Shown here: positions 1-9,984 of the stretch, in pieces
How the letters are laid out: every line of letters starts with the position of its first letter
How positions within the stretch are numbered: the first letter of the stretch is position 1
Assembly (NCBI GenBank): GCA_022559845.1
Contig: CM040128.1
Coordinates: 267,908,698-267,972,697, forward strand
Length of the DNA stretch: 64,000 nt
DNA from: Amorphophallus konjac
Lineage: Eukaryota; Streptophyta; Magnoliopsida; Alismatales; Araceae
Direction: 5' to 3'
Notes under the pieces: generated by a model
What the model was told of the DNA's origin: nothing
The model's database searches: none
What the model saw: only the letters and a program-made list of their open reading frames with translations
Made by a program: the position numbers and the translations under genes

Positions 1-1310
1 AACAACATCCCCCGGCTTTGGGAAGCATATATAGAGAGGAATACACCCCGATATGGCGGCACGTAAACAAAGAAGAAGAATTCACCCCGCCTTGGGTGCA
101 TAAAAAGCAAGAACTACACCCCGCATCAAAAGCGGCAATACACTCCACTCTGGGGGCACTAGAAGCGGAATACACCCCGTGCCGGGGGCATAAAAAAAGG
201 GGGGTACCTCGCTCTGGGGCATCAGAAGCAGCAATGCGCCCCACCTTGGGGGCATCAAAAGCAACAATACACCCCACCTTGGGAGCACAAGAAGCAAACA
301 TCCCCCCGATGTGTCTGGGAAGAAGAAAAGAATTCACCCCGGCCTGGGGACACTTGAAGAAGGGAGCACATCCCGCCACGGGGGCACATGAAGAGAACCA
401 CTCCCGCCTCGGGAATATAAGAAAGAGAAGAATACACCATGGTCTGGGGGCTTTTGAAGAAACAACACACCTCCCCCATGGGAGACAAAGCTGCACCCCG
501 ACCCGGTGACACATGCAGAGCGTCCACCCCGCTCAGGGGGCACAAAAAAAAAAATACACTCCGCCCTTGGCGCATAAGAAGCAGAAGCACCTACCCCAGC
601 CTGGGGGTAAAAAATTACACTCCGCCCTTGGCGCATAAGAAACAGAAGCATCTACCCTAACCCGAGGCACAGAAACGAAGAGACATGCATCCCGATCTGG
701 GAGCATAAGAAGAAAGATATACTCCGCCCAAGCGGCATTTGAAGAAACAACATACCCCGCCTGGGGGCATAGAAGCCGTAAAGAGATGCACCCCGACCTC
801 AGGGGGGCATAAGAAGCAACAGATACACCCCCGTGCCGGGGACATATGAAGAGAAGCACTCCTCCGCCTTCAGGGGTAGAAAGAGAGCAGAATTCGCCCC
901 CGCTACGGGGGGTATAAGAAACAAAAGACACGCCCCGTACCAGGGGCATATGAAGAAGAAGCATACCTCGCCTCGAGGGCCTGGAAGCTATAAAGAACAC
1001 GCCCCGGCTCAGGGGCATATGAAGAGAAGTCCACCCTGGCTTAGGGGCATATGAAGAAGAAACATACCCCACCTGGGGGCATAGAAGCCGTGAAGGGTAT
1101 ACCCCACCATGGGGGCATTTGAAGAGAGCTACACCCCGCCTCGGGGGCATTAAAAAAAACACACCCTGGTTTGGGGACATAGAAGCCAAAAAAATACACC
1201 CCGCCCGGGGGCACAAAAGCGAAGAGGCAAAACACACCCCCTCAGGGGGGATGCATACCAAATGAAGCTACACCCCAACCTGGGGGCACATTAAGAGAAA
1301 TACACTCCAG
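1..1310. repeat. Tandem array 1 of element G 3' region (~32 bp unit)
   Basis: About 39 degenerate copies of a roughly 32-bp unit made of an A/G-rich half (GAAGAAGAAATAC) and a half reading close to ACCCCGCCTGGGGGCAT. The array runs off the left edge of the window. Open frames on both strands here are by-products of the repeat. Tat-lineage gypsy elements are known for hypervariable tandem arrays between pol and the 3' LTR, and the PPT and LTR that follow this block fit that position. Confidence 0.85.
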
Positions 1311-3030
1311 CATGGAAGCATTAATGAGAAAAGAAGAGCAGAACAAAGAAAAAGACACACATGAGGCAGACGTGGTCTTCGAGCCCGTCTCATCACGCAA
1401 AAGAAGAGAAGAAAAGGAAGAAGAGACCAATGAGGCAGACGTGGTCATCGAGCCCGCCTCTCCACAAAAAAAGAGGAAAAAAAAAGGAGACATGAGGCAG
1501 ACGTGGTCCTCGAGCCCGCCTCACCAAACAAAAAGAAGAGAAGAAGAAAAAGAGACATGAGGCACACATGGTCCTTGCACCGGCCTCTCCCCAAAAGAAG
1601 AAAAAAGGAGATATGAGGCAGACGTGGCCCTTGAGCCCGCCTCACCAAACAAAAAGAAGAGAAGAAAAGGAAAGAAGAGACACATGAGACAGACGTGGTC
1701 TTCGAGCCCGCCTCGTCACATAAAAAGAAGAGAAGAAAAAGAGACATGAGGCACACATGGTCCTTGCACCGGCCTCTCCACAAAAGAAGAAAAAAAAGAG
1801 ATATGAGGCAGACGTGGCCCTTGAGCCCGCCTCACCAAACAAAAGAAGAGAAGAAGAGGAAGGAAAGACACATGAGGCAGCTATGATCCCTGGACCCGCC
1901 TCTTCACACAAAAGAAGAAGAGCAGAACAAGGAAAAAGAAGATACATGAGGCAGACGTGGTCTGCCAGCCCGCCTCATCATGCTAAAGAAGAAAAAAAGG
2001 AAGAAGAGACCAATGAGGCAGACGTGGTCCCTGAACCCGCCTCTTCACATAAAAAAAAAGGAAGAAGAAGAAGAGAAAAAAGGGGGGAAGAGCAGAAAAG
2101 AAAGAAAATGGTCAAGAGGCGAACATGGTCCTTGCACCTGCCTCTCTACAAATTAAGAAGAGAAGTGAAAAATAGACAAGAGGCGAACATGGTCCCTGCA
2201 CCTGCCTCTCCATAAAAGAATAGAAGAAGAGTTACGAGGCAGACGCGGTCTTTGCACCCGCCCCTCTACACAAAAGAAGAAGAGAAGAAAAGAAAGAAAT
2301 GATTACGAGACGAACATGGTCCTTGCACCTGCCTCTCCATAAAAGAAGAAGAGAAGAATAGAGAGAGCAATTACGAGGCGAACATGGTCCTTGCACCTGC
2401 CTCTCCGTAAAAGAAGAAGAGAAGAAGAGAAAGAGCAAGCATGAGGTAAACACGGTCTCTGCACCTGCCTCTCTACAAATTAAGAAGAGAAGTGAAAAAT
2501 AGACAAGAGGCGAACATGGTCCCTGCACCTGCCTCTCCATAAAAGAATAGAAGAAGAGTTACGAGGCAGACGCGGTCTTTGCACCCGCCTCTCTACACAA
2601 AAGAAGAAGAGAAGAAAAGAAAGAAATGATCATGAGGCAAACATGGTCCTTGCACCTGCCTCTCCGTAAAAGAAGAGGAGAAGAAGAGAAAGAGCAATCA
2701 TGAGGCAAACACGGTCTCTGCACCTGCCTCTCTACAAAAGAAGGATAGAAGAGAAAAATAGACATGAGGCGAACATGGTCCCTGCACCTACCTCTCCATA
2801 AAAGAATAGAAGAAGAGTTACGAGGCAGACGCGCTCTTTGCACCCGCCTCTCTACACAAAAGAAGAAGAGAAGAAAAGAAAGAACTGATCACGAGGTGAA
2901 CATGGTCCTTGCACCTGCCTCTCCATAAAAGAAGAAGGGAAGAAGAGAAAGAATAGACATGAGGCGAGCATGGCCTTTGCACCCACCTCCCCACACAAAA
3001 GAAGAAGAGAAAGAAGGGTCACGAGGCAAA
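1311..3030. repeat. Tandem array 2 of element G (~62 bp unit)
   Basis: About 26 copies of a unit of 55-75 bp with the core GAGGCAGACGTGGTCCTTG, then CACCCGCCTCTCC and an A/G-rich spacer of variable length. Copies drift from GAGGCAGACGTGG on the left to GAGGCGAACATGG on the right. The changeover from array 1 is abrupt, near 1,311-1,350. No coding signal is present. Confidence 0.85.
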
Positions 3031-3099
3031 CTTTTACCTCCAACCTCCGGCCACCCAACAAATAGAAACCAACTAGACCTTCCGCCGACGGGGCGTTAA

Positions 3100-3610
3100 A
3101 CCGACAAAGGCCTCCCAGATCCTGGCTCATGTAGCCTGTTTCCCAAAATTCGGCCCTCGTGGCCTGCTTATCTCTAGCTCTCGCAGATTGCTTCCCTTTG
3201 GCCTTTGTGGCATGCTTCCCAATGTTGGCTCTCGTAGCCTGCTCCCCCAACCTTTGGCCCTTGTGGCCCACTCGCCGATATCCCTTGGCTTTTTAGCTTA
3301 CTTTTCATTATCCTTGGCTCTTGCAGCCTGCTTCCCAGATCCTGGCTTTTGTAGCCTGCTTCCAAAAATTCGGCCCTCGTGGCCTGCTTCCCAACTTTGG
3401 CTCCTACAGCCTGCTTCCCTTCGACTTTCACAGCCTGCTTCCCAGCTTTGGCTCTTGCAGCCTGCTTACATTTGGCCTTCGTGGCCTGCTTCCTAAGTCT
3501 GGCTCTCGTAACCTACTTCCTAGAATTCGGCCTTCGCGGCCCGCATCCCATAACTTCGGCTCTTGCAGCCCGCTTCCCTAATATCCTCTCAGCCCTTTTG
3601 CGGTCTGCCT
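3100..3610. repeat. Tandem array 3 of element G (~28 bp unit)
   Basis: About 17 copies of a unit close to TTCGGCCCTCGTGGCCTG followed by CTTCCCAA. The open reading frames in this stretch follow the unit and have no recognisable domain. Confidence 0.8.
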
Positions 3611-4190
3611 CCCTAATACCTTCACTACCACTACACTTATACGTAACAACAATATTTTCTTATGCAAAAAAAACAAACAAAAACAAAAAAATAACACCCA
3701 AAAATAATAATAATAAAACAAGCACACACAAAAAAGAAAACGGAAACAAAAGAAGAGAATGCTTGATTGCCCTTTTTGCATGCTTGCTTAATATAGAATA
3801 ATACACCTCCTTGAAATTTTCTAGGACCGTGTTTCCTTGCTAAATAATAATATCGCCCCGATTCCAGATGCACGGGTGTTGCGGCGTACGCTCGAAGGGA
3901 ACCTGATTATGGCGAGTGCACACGTCAAGGGGAAGAGTCATGGCTGAATCGCTAAGCCCAACTCACAAAATAAACCTGAGGCAACGCTCCCACACTTAGC
4001 ACTTAATGTGTTCAATAGCTTTCAACCATAGGGATTGCCCGAATTCCTTCTTAGCACTCTACGGAGACTTGAATTCCTGCACTCGCGTGAAAGGTAATCG
4101 TGAGGAAAAAGCTGCCTACCCCCACTGTAAAATAAAAAAAAATAAAAAAAGAGAAAAAAATGATGCAAAAAAAAGAGAGAGAGAAACGTG
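3611..4190. other. Spacer in element G 3' region, no gene seen
   Basis: A/T-rich stretch (3,640-3,760 is nearly pure A/C/T) followed by unique sequence. No domain, RNA gene or clear repeat was recognised. A degenerate copy of the next repeat family may begin near 4,050. Confidence 0.5.
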
Positions 4191-4194
4191 AATC

Positions 4195-4440
4195 CGAGTA
4201 GTCGGGAATCCCCATTGAGACACATGAGGAGACTCACGCGAAATGGTGAAGCGAATTACAATAAGGATGAAACCTATTAGCCGGGAATCCCCATTGAGAC
4301 ATATGAGGAAACTCGCGTCAAACGGTGGAATCCGCAATAGAATCACAATAAGGACAAATCTTAGTAGCCGGGAATCCCCATTGAGACACATGAGGAGACT
4401 CGCGCCGAACGGTGAAATCCGCTACCAAAATAAACAAGTG
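4195..4440. repeat. Tandem array 4 of element G (80-88 bp unit)
   Basis: Three clear copies starting near 4,199, 4,279 and 4,366, each opening with AGYCGGGAATCCCCATTGAG followed by ACACATGAGGAGACTCGCG. The unit contains the small palindrome GGGAATCCCC. Confidence 0.75.
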
Positions 4441-5010
4441 GGGGCTGTGTGAAGCTACCGAAAGTCGAAAGCCCAGAACTAATGTGTAGGCGCTAGAGTG
4501 ATCCTCGAGTGTCACCAGGAAAACCTGCATATCCCTATGGTTAGGGCTCTTTGCTCACACATTTGCACTGCCACGCCACATAGAATTACCTCGGGTGAAA
4601 TGCGTGAATTTAGGCTAGGCATGCAAGACGTGCGATATCCTCTTGACGGGTGCACCACCCCTCGATTGTGCCTCGCGGCCCGCACCGCATCTATGAATTA
4701 CGGGCGACATCCCTATCCTATCCCCTATAGAGGGAGCTACCTTACTTATATTTATGTTATGCCTACTAATGAATGCTTGCATGCTTGAATAAAAGGAAAT
4801 ATAATAAAATAATAATAATAATAAATAATAAAAATGTGTGTATACAATAAACTCGATTTCGGCCATCGAAGCCTACGTTCCCAGCTACGACTCGTAGAGC
4901 TCAATCTCGGCCCCCATGGCCTACCTCTTGCCTTCGCGGCTCGTTAATCTCCCAACTTCGGCTCCCGCAGCCCGCTTCCAGCCATGGCTATTTTGGCCTC
5001 CCTCATCGGC
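4441..5010. other. Spacer in element G 3' region, no gene seen
   Basis: Unique sequence with a short AT-rich microsatellite (ATA/ATAATA near 4,800-4,835) and two or three degenerate copies of array 3-like CGGCTCC/CGGCCC units at 4,860-5,000. No coding support. Confidence 0.45.
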
Positions 5011-5715
5011 CCCTGAGCCGACAACTTTTCAATCATCGGCCCCTGAGCCGACAGCTTTTCAATCATCGGCCCCTGAGTCGACAGCTTTCCAATTATTGGC
5101 TCCCATGCCAACAGCTTTTCAATCATCGGCCCCTGAGCCGACAGCTTCTAATCATCGGCCTTCGGGTCGACAGCTTTTCAATTATTGGCTCCCATGCCAA
5201 CAGCTTTCCAATCATCGGCCCCTGAGTCGGGAGCTTTCCAATTATTGGCTCCCATGCCAACAACTTTTCAATCATCGGCCCCTGAGTCGATAGCTTTCCA
5301 ATTATTGGCTCCCATGCCAACAGCTTTTCAATCATCGGCCCCTGAGCCGACAGCTTCTAATCATCGGCCTTCGGGTCGACAGCTTTTCAATTATTCGCTC
5401 CCATGCCAACAGCTTTCCAATCATCGGCCCCTGAGCCGGCAGCTTTCCAATTATTGGCTCACATGCCAACAGCTTTTCAATCATCGACCCATGAGCCGAC
5501 AGCTTTTAATCATCGGCCTTCGGGTCGACAGCTTTTCAATTATTGGCTCCCATGCCAACAGCTTTTCAATCATCGGCCCTTGAGCCGACAGCTTTTAATC
5601 ATCGGCCTTCGGGTCGACAGCTTTTCAATTATTGGCCCCCATGTCGACAGCTTTCAATTATCGGCCACTATGCCGACAGCTCTTATATCATTGGCATCCA
5701 CGCCAGCAGCCACCC
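5011..5715. repeat. Tandem array 5 of element G (~29 bp unit, higher-order)
   Basis: About 24 units of roughly 29 bp in three flavours: CATCGGCCCCTGAGCCGACA, TTGGCTCCCATGCCAACAGC and CATCGGCCTTCGGGTCGACA, each followed by GCTTTTCAAT. Flavours alternate in a fixed order, and a block of about 208 bp recurs (compare 5,093 with 5,301), so this is a higher-order repeat. Each unit is itself a weak inverted repeat (CGGCCCC..GCCGA; TTGGC..GCCAA). Confidence 0.85.
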
Positions 5716-5936
5716 GGAGTCCTTAAAAAAAAAAGAGAGAGAGAAAAACGAAGAGAAGAAGAAAAAAAGGAAGAAGAAGAAAAAGAGAGAAGAAAGAAAA
5801 AAAAGAGAATGAAAAAAAAAGAAGAAAAAAAAAAGAGAAAAAAAAGGAAAGAAAATGATGATGAATGATAGTGAGCTACACCCGCAGGCCCCACTCGTTC
5901 GTCCCTCCCTCTCGGCACCTGCGGGTGGGGGGCATT
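5716..5936 (+). promoter_or_regulatory. Purine-rich tract and PPT of element G
   Basis: 5,724-5,855 is an almost pure A/G tract. After a stem-like pair (CACCCGCAGG near 5,879 and CCTGCGGGTG near 5,918) comes GGGGGGCATT at 5,927-5,936, the polypurine tract for plus-strand priming, directly before the LTR start TGTGGACACTC. The same GGGGGGCATT precedes the 3' LTR of element A at 55,194-55,203. Confidence 0.7.
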
Positions 5937-6219
5937 TGTGGACACTCAAAATTTTTGCGGACAGCGAGCGCATTCTAACTCCAGTCATTTTGAAGCGGAC
6001 GGAAAAAGAAGAAGAAGGTTAGAAATGAAAGAATAAATAATGGTGAAGAAACAAAAAGAAGAGAAGAGAAAAAGAGAATGAAAAATAAAATAATATATAT
6101 ATAAGTAATATATATATATATATAATTATAAATAAATAAATAAGTAAAAAGGGGGTGGCCCACTCTCTTTCTCTCCCGTTGTTTCTCTCTCTCTCTCTCT
6201 CATTTTCTTCCTCACCGGT

Positions 6220-6400
6220 GCGGTCGCCTCTCGCCGCTGCACACTCCAGCGCGAAGCCCCTCCCCGGCACACTTCCGCGCGAGGCCCCCACGGCACACTC
6301 CACTCCACCTCCCACGGCACACTCACACTGTGCCGGGTAACACCCCAAAAGCCGTACCGGATCAACCCCCATTCGCACTGTTCACCTCATCCCAAACTCC
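6220..6400. repeat. CCGG-CACAC motif array, copy 1 (G LTR U3)
   Basis: Short degenerate array of CGGCACACT and GCACACTCC motifs just before the first captured gene fragment. It follows a CT microsatellite at 6,165-6,205. Confidence 0.55.
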
Positions 6401-6448
6401 CCACCTTTCGTCGGAGTGTTGCAGCGTCCTCCCCGGAGGGCTCCGAAC

Positions 6449-7690
6449 ATGCTAAGAAGGCGTGTGTTGGGCTTGTCGTCGTCAGGGAAGTCTGTCAAGT
6501 CGTCTACAAAAGCAGGCCACTGTAAAGACACTTTTCTTTGTTCTTTCTTCAAGATGGGCATTGTCATCTGCACCTAAACCAAATCCACCCAAAGGCTCCA
6601 CGTACGTCTACTTCAGGGAAGCCCTCTAGTTCAGGAAGCTTATTGCCTAAGCTTTTTGTTGGAGCCATGGCGGTTGGAGCAGCAGTTGGGACAGCTTACC
6701 AAGCCATATGTATTGGAAATTCTCAAGTCACACGTGGGGACTTTTCCCTTAAATCAAGTAAGTTGGATGCTCGTAGTTCAACATTTAAGGAACATTCTCA
6801 AGATGGAGCTGACTCTGCCAGCAAGGAAACAAGTCATGAAAATTCTAAACTTGAGGTTGTTGAGGGAATTGATCAAAGCCACCAGATTAGTGACGTAGAG
6901 ATGAACAAGAATGATGCTTCAGAAATAGCTTCGGAGGAGGAGATTGTTGTCATCTCTGTGGAGGGGGTGGCTGCTGTCAAAGAGAATGAGCCGTCAACCT
7001 TTTTTTTAGGACGAGACTGAAACACAAGGAGGAGGAATTGGAGTTAAAGCTCAAGGAATTCCGGGAACTAGGTAAAGCTGAGTTACTTGCAGCTACTGCA
7101 AAAGAGAAACCATCTCACATGGAGAGAATGGCTGAGGCTAACCTTCATATAAAGGCCTTGTGTATGGCACTGCATGCAAGATCGGAAGAGGCACGTCAAA
7201 GCTACTCCATCCACAAGCTTGCTTTGGGAGCACCTACCTTAGAAGGTGCATTGTCCAAAGGGCTTCCGATTAAGGAAGGGATGGATACACTTCACTCCTC
7301 TCTTGTGGGGCTTGAGAGGGACTCCCTTCTAGATTTGGTGCTTTCAACTCTTCCAGAAGAGACACTGAAGAATGGAACGAATACCCTGTGTCAATTGAGC
7401 CAAAAGTTTGATTCATTGAAAAGAACTCTTCCACATTCTGGCCTTGTTCCATCTGGCGGAGGTGGCATCCTTGCACATACTGTGGCTCATATTGCATCGC
7501 CCATAAAGATGAGAGAAAATAGTCTTTCTGGAGATGGCATTGAATCTGTTATCACTAGAGTTGAGAGGTTTCTAGCTGAAGGAAGACTTACCGCAGCGGC
7601 ATATGTTTTGGAGAAAGGTGTTTTCTGGAACAGAAGCAGGGGGGGGGCAGCAAGTGAGCGGGTGAGGCATGCAAGAAGCCGGTGCCCCCC
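6449..7690 (+). pseudogene. MIC60: Captured fragment of plant MIC60 (mitofilin)
   Basis: MIC60 is the inner-membrane core of the MICOS complex that shapes mitochondrial crista junctions. Visible pieces, in order: a start codon at 6,449 with an N-terminus beginning MLRRRVLGLSSS; an APKPNPP linker (6,570); a GS-rich segment and the membrane helix PKLFVGAMAVGAAVGTAYQ (about 6,650-6,710); an acidic segment to 7,016; then, after a large internal deletion, the conserved C-terminal mitofilin region from KHKEEELELKLKEF (7,023) through ERMAEANLHIKALC, SEEARQSYS and LSKGLPI to GDGIESVITRVERFLAEG (about 7,585) and on to about 7,690. The reading frame changes at least three times and most of the central coiled coil is missing, so it cannot make MIC60. 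It lies in sense with the surrounding LTR. Intron loss cannot be judged without the parent gene. Confidence 0.8.
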
Positions 7691-7699
7691 AACCTGGCA

Positions 7700-7955
7700 T
7701 GTCCGCTGGCCTCCCGACAACACTTAAACGGTGGCTTCCCAACATATCCAACCGGAGGGGCATCTTCTTTATTTAGACGGCGGCCACCGCTGCATAACCG
7801 GTGGGTGGCACTGTAGCACTGCTAGCCCTCCAAATGATCCGGTGACACCACCTCCGCCGGCACACCCCAAGTGGCCTTCGGCCGACACACCCGCATGAGC
7901 CCCTCCGCGGCACACTCCCGCTACACCCGGCACACCACTGTGCCGGGTGGGATAC
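7700..7955. repeat. CCGG-CACAC motif array, copy 2 (G LTR U3)
   Basis: Array of CCGGTG, CCGGCACACC, GCGGCACAC and CCGGCACACCAC motifs that separates the MIC60 fragment from the next captured block. Confidence 0.6.
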
Positions 7956-8107
7956 GCTGCACCGGAGTCTATGGCATTTTCAGAGAGATGGCCTGTTTAC
8001 TTGGGCACTAAAAATGCAATCCTGAAGAAATATGATGGCAGGTTCAGGGATATACTTCAGGAGGTATATGAAGCAAAGTGGAGAGAAAATTTGAAGAACA
8101 ATCAATA
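7955..8107 (+). pseudogene. Captured fragment of NADP-isocitrate dehydrogenase
   Basis: The translation contains WPVYLGTKNAILKKYDGRF and then RDILQEVYEAKW, a close match to the conserved mid-region of plant NADP-dependent isocitrate dehydrogenase (oxidative decarboxylation of isocitrate to 2-oxoglutarate). Only about 45-50 residues are present, roughly one exon's worth. The frame is open and joins without a stop to the Mei2-like fragment that follows, giving a 76-codon open frame from 7,947 to 8,177. Catalytic and cofactor-binding regions are absent, so it has no enzyme activity. Which paralogue (cytosolic, plastid or peroxisomal) donated it cannot be told. Confidence 0.75.
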
Positions 8108-8440
8108 TGGTGAACATCCTTCTGGAACACCTTTTATAAGGAATATGAACAGCAATGTTGAAGATTCTGAGCTATGACATAAATCCTGCAAGCATCGTGG
8201 GTTTGTTGGGATATCATACTATGACCTGAGTCCAGCATGCAATGCAATGAGGCACTTCAAAACGAGCTTTTAAGATGGAGGAAGCTTGACATATACTTCT
8301 CAATTCCAAGGGACAATCCCTCAGAGAAAGATATGAACCAGGGTCACATTCAGTCTTGATTCTTCTGTTTCAAATGATGATCTCCGTCAGAAATTTGGCG
8401 TTTATGGGGAGATTAAAGGGATCCAGGTATATGCACGTGA
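8108..8440 (+). pseudogene. Captured fragment of a Mei2-like RNA-binding protein gene
   Basis: Begins in frame with the isocitrate dehydrogenase piece at GEHPSGTPFIRNMNSNVEDSEL, the start of RRM1 in plant Mei2-like (AML) proteins. A stop at 8,175-8,177 and a deletion follow. Similarity resumes as CKHRGFVGISYYD (about 8,190), RRKLDIYFSIPRDNPSEKDM (about 8,277-8,336) and LDSSVSNDDLRQKFGVYGEI (about 8,355-8,415), the RRM1-RRM2 junction of the family. Several frame changes and stops make it non-functional. Mei2-like proteins bind RNA and act in meiosis and meristem development. Confidence 0.75.
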
Positions 8441-8660
8441 CACAGCAGGTACCTGCTGAAGTTGCTAGCTATGCACAAGGAAATCTAAATGAACTGGGAG
8501 GCTCGTTGGCTTGAATTGGGAAGGCTCTGCTTCCAGCGTCTATTGATACAAAGGCAAGCCTGCCAGCTCAGGCAGGTTCAACCTCGAACACCGCATCCAT
8601 CACTACTGCAAAGGAAATTGATGATGCCCGCTTTCTTTCCAAATGCCATATCTGGCAGGC
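8441..8660 (+). pseudogene. Possible fourth captured gene fragment, unidentified
   Basis: One frame reads QVPAEVASYAQGNLNELGGS, a stop, then GKALLPASIDTKASLPAQAG and SITTAKEIDDARFLSKCHIW. Composition is protein-like and unlike the surrounding CCGG arrays, and it lies in the same orientation as the three recognised fragments. I do not recognise the donor. It may belong to one gene or two; it may also be intronic Mei2-like sequence. Confidence 0.35.
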
Positions 8661-8689
8661 CAGTGGGCCATTAAATAGCGGGAGCATTT

Positions 8690-9160
8690 AGTGCCCCCCC
8701 CCCCCCGGGGGTTCTATCCGGCAGGGTCTAAGTGGCCTTCATCCGGCACCCTCACCCTCCGTCCGGCAGAGGCACATTTAACCGGTGGCGGCATGCTTGA
8801 CCGGTGCAGGTCCCATGTATCCGGTGGGAGATTTATATAACCGGTGAAGCCCTCCACCCAGCACAATTTATTTTCTTCTTCACCGGGTGCAATCCAAACA
8901 TCCTCAAGTGCCCCAGCGGCACACCCTCTTTAGCCTTCAGCGGCACACTTTTCCAGCCTTCAGCGGCACACTATTTCAAGTCTTCATCGGCACACTTTTC
9001 CAGCCTTCCAGCGGCACACTGTTTCAAGCCTTCAGCGGCATACTTCTTGGGTCTTCCAACGCCACACTTGCGAAGGCCTTCAGCGGCACACCTGCGAGGC
9101 TCTCTAGCGGCACACCTTCCTCAGCCCCGAGCGGCACAGCGCTTGGCCCATCCACGCCGG
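8690..9160. repeat. CCGG/GCGG-CACAC motif array, copy 3 (G LTR U3)
   Basis: Opens with a run of 14 C at 8,694-8,707, then CCGGCAGGG and CCGGTGGGAG motifs, then about ten tandem units of roughly 30 bp (8,908-9,150) built on CCTTCAGCGGCACACTTTTC. The array ends about 120 bp upstream of the TATA box. Confidence 0.75.
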
Positions 9161-9270
9161 TCAACGCTCATAGCCCTCGGCGCGCAGCGAAGACATGGCA
9201 TGCCATGCCTGCACCTTGTTGGGCTATCCTCGCCCCACCTACTCCCATCCTCAACATTCGTCGGCCTGAC

Positions 9271-9290
9271 CAGGGGTATAAGAACCCCTC
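9271..9290 (+). promoter_or_regulatory. TATA box of the G LTR inside an inverted repeat
   Basis: TATAAG at 9,277-9,282 lies between AGGGGT (9,272-9,277) and ACCCCT (9,284-9,289), which are perfect inverted repeats. A GA-rich leader starts just downstream, as in the A LTR. Confidence 0.55.
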
Positions 9291-9980
9291 ACTCCGACGA
9301 AAAAAAAATGCAGAGAGAGACGGAAGGATACACGCACACACAGAGGGAGACGGAGAATACACAGAGGCCTACACGGACGAAGAGAGAAGAGAGAAGAGGA
9401 AGAAGATCTCGCCGGTCCAAGCTCGGCAAGCCCAGGAGGGTTCCAGAGAAGAAGAAGAAGCTGGAGAGAGAGAGGAAGAGAGTAAGAAAAGGAGAGAAAG
9501 AGAAGGAGAGAGAGAGGCTTGATGTAACGGGGAAGTGGGGAAGAGCAAGGAGTCGTCGCCCCTGCTCGACCCCGGCTCTCTCCTCATCCCTTCTTCTTTT
9601 TAGCTTCTTGTTCCTCTTCTCATCCCTTTTGTAGCTTGTTTCAGACATACTCTGTAACGCTTGACCGTTGGCCAGCCATGGTCGTTTTCTATCATGAATA
9701 AAAGACGCCCCTCTGCTGGGTCTCCTGTCGTTCTCGTTGGTTTCTTCGTATGATATGTTTTGCCACTTGCTTCTCTCCTTCTCCGATGTCTTGGAGTCTC
9801 CATGTCGATGTTGCTCTCCCGTATGATCCCTTGCCTTACGCTTAGTCTCTGGCCCAAGGGAGTTTACTCTTCCCCTTTCTCGGGGCCTCACGAGCCCAAT
9901 ACCCTTCTCTCTGGCCTCCACCCTCGTCCACTTGCTTGAAGGGAGAGACCCATGCTCTTCTTTTGAACACCCAGGCACCC
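9290..9980 (+). other. GA-rich leader and candidate polyadenylation region (G LTR)
   Basis: 9,300-9,520 is rich in GAGA and AGAAG and corresponds to the GA-rich stretch after the TATA box of the A LTR (56,100-56,220). AATAAA at 9,697-9,702 is a candidate poly(A) signal. No gene is seen; the open frames here follow compositional bias. Confidence 0.45.
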
Positions 9981-9984
9981 ACAC

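Noticed and set aside
18..1261. Overlapping long open frames on both strands
   Set aside because: They follow the 32-bp tandem repeat and have no independent protein signal.
3188..3801. Leu/Pro-rich open frames resembling secreted repeat proteins
   Set aside because: Translation of the 28-bp tandem array and the A/C-rich spacer after it.
6400..8700. A Pack-MULE or Helitron as the carrier of the captured genes
   Set aside because: No terminal inverted repeats, target duplication or CTRR hairpin end was seen at the borders; LTR-type motif arrays directly abut the captured pieces. Not excluded without alignment.
8804..9634. 276-codon frame with Ala/His repeats and a basic tail
   Set aside because: Produced by the GCGGCACAC array and the GA-rich leader of the G LTR.
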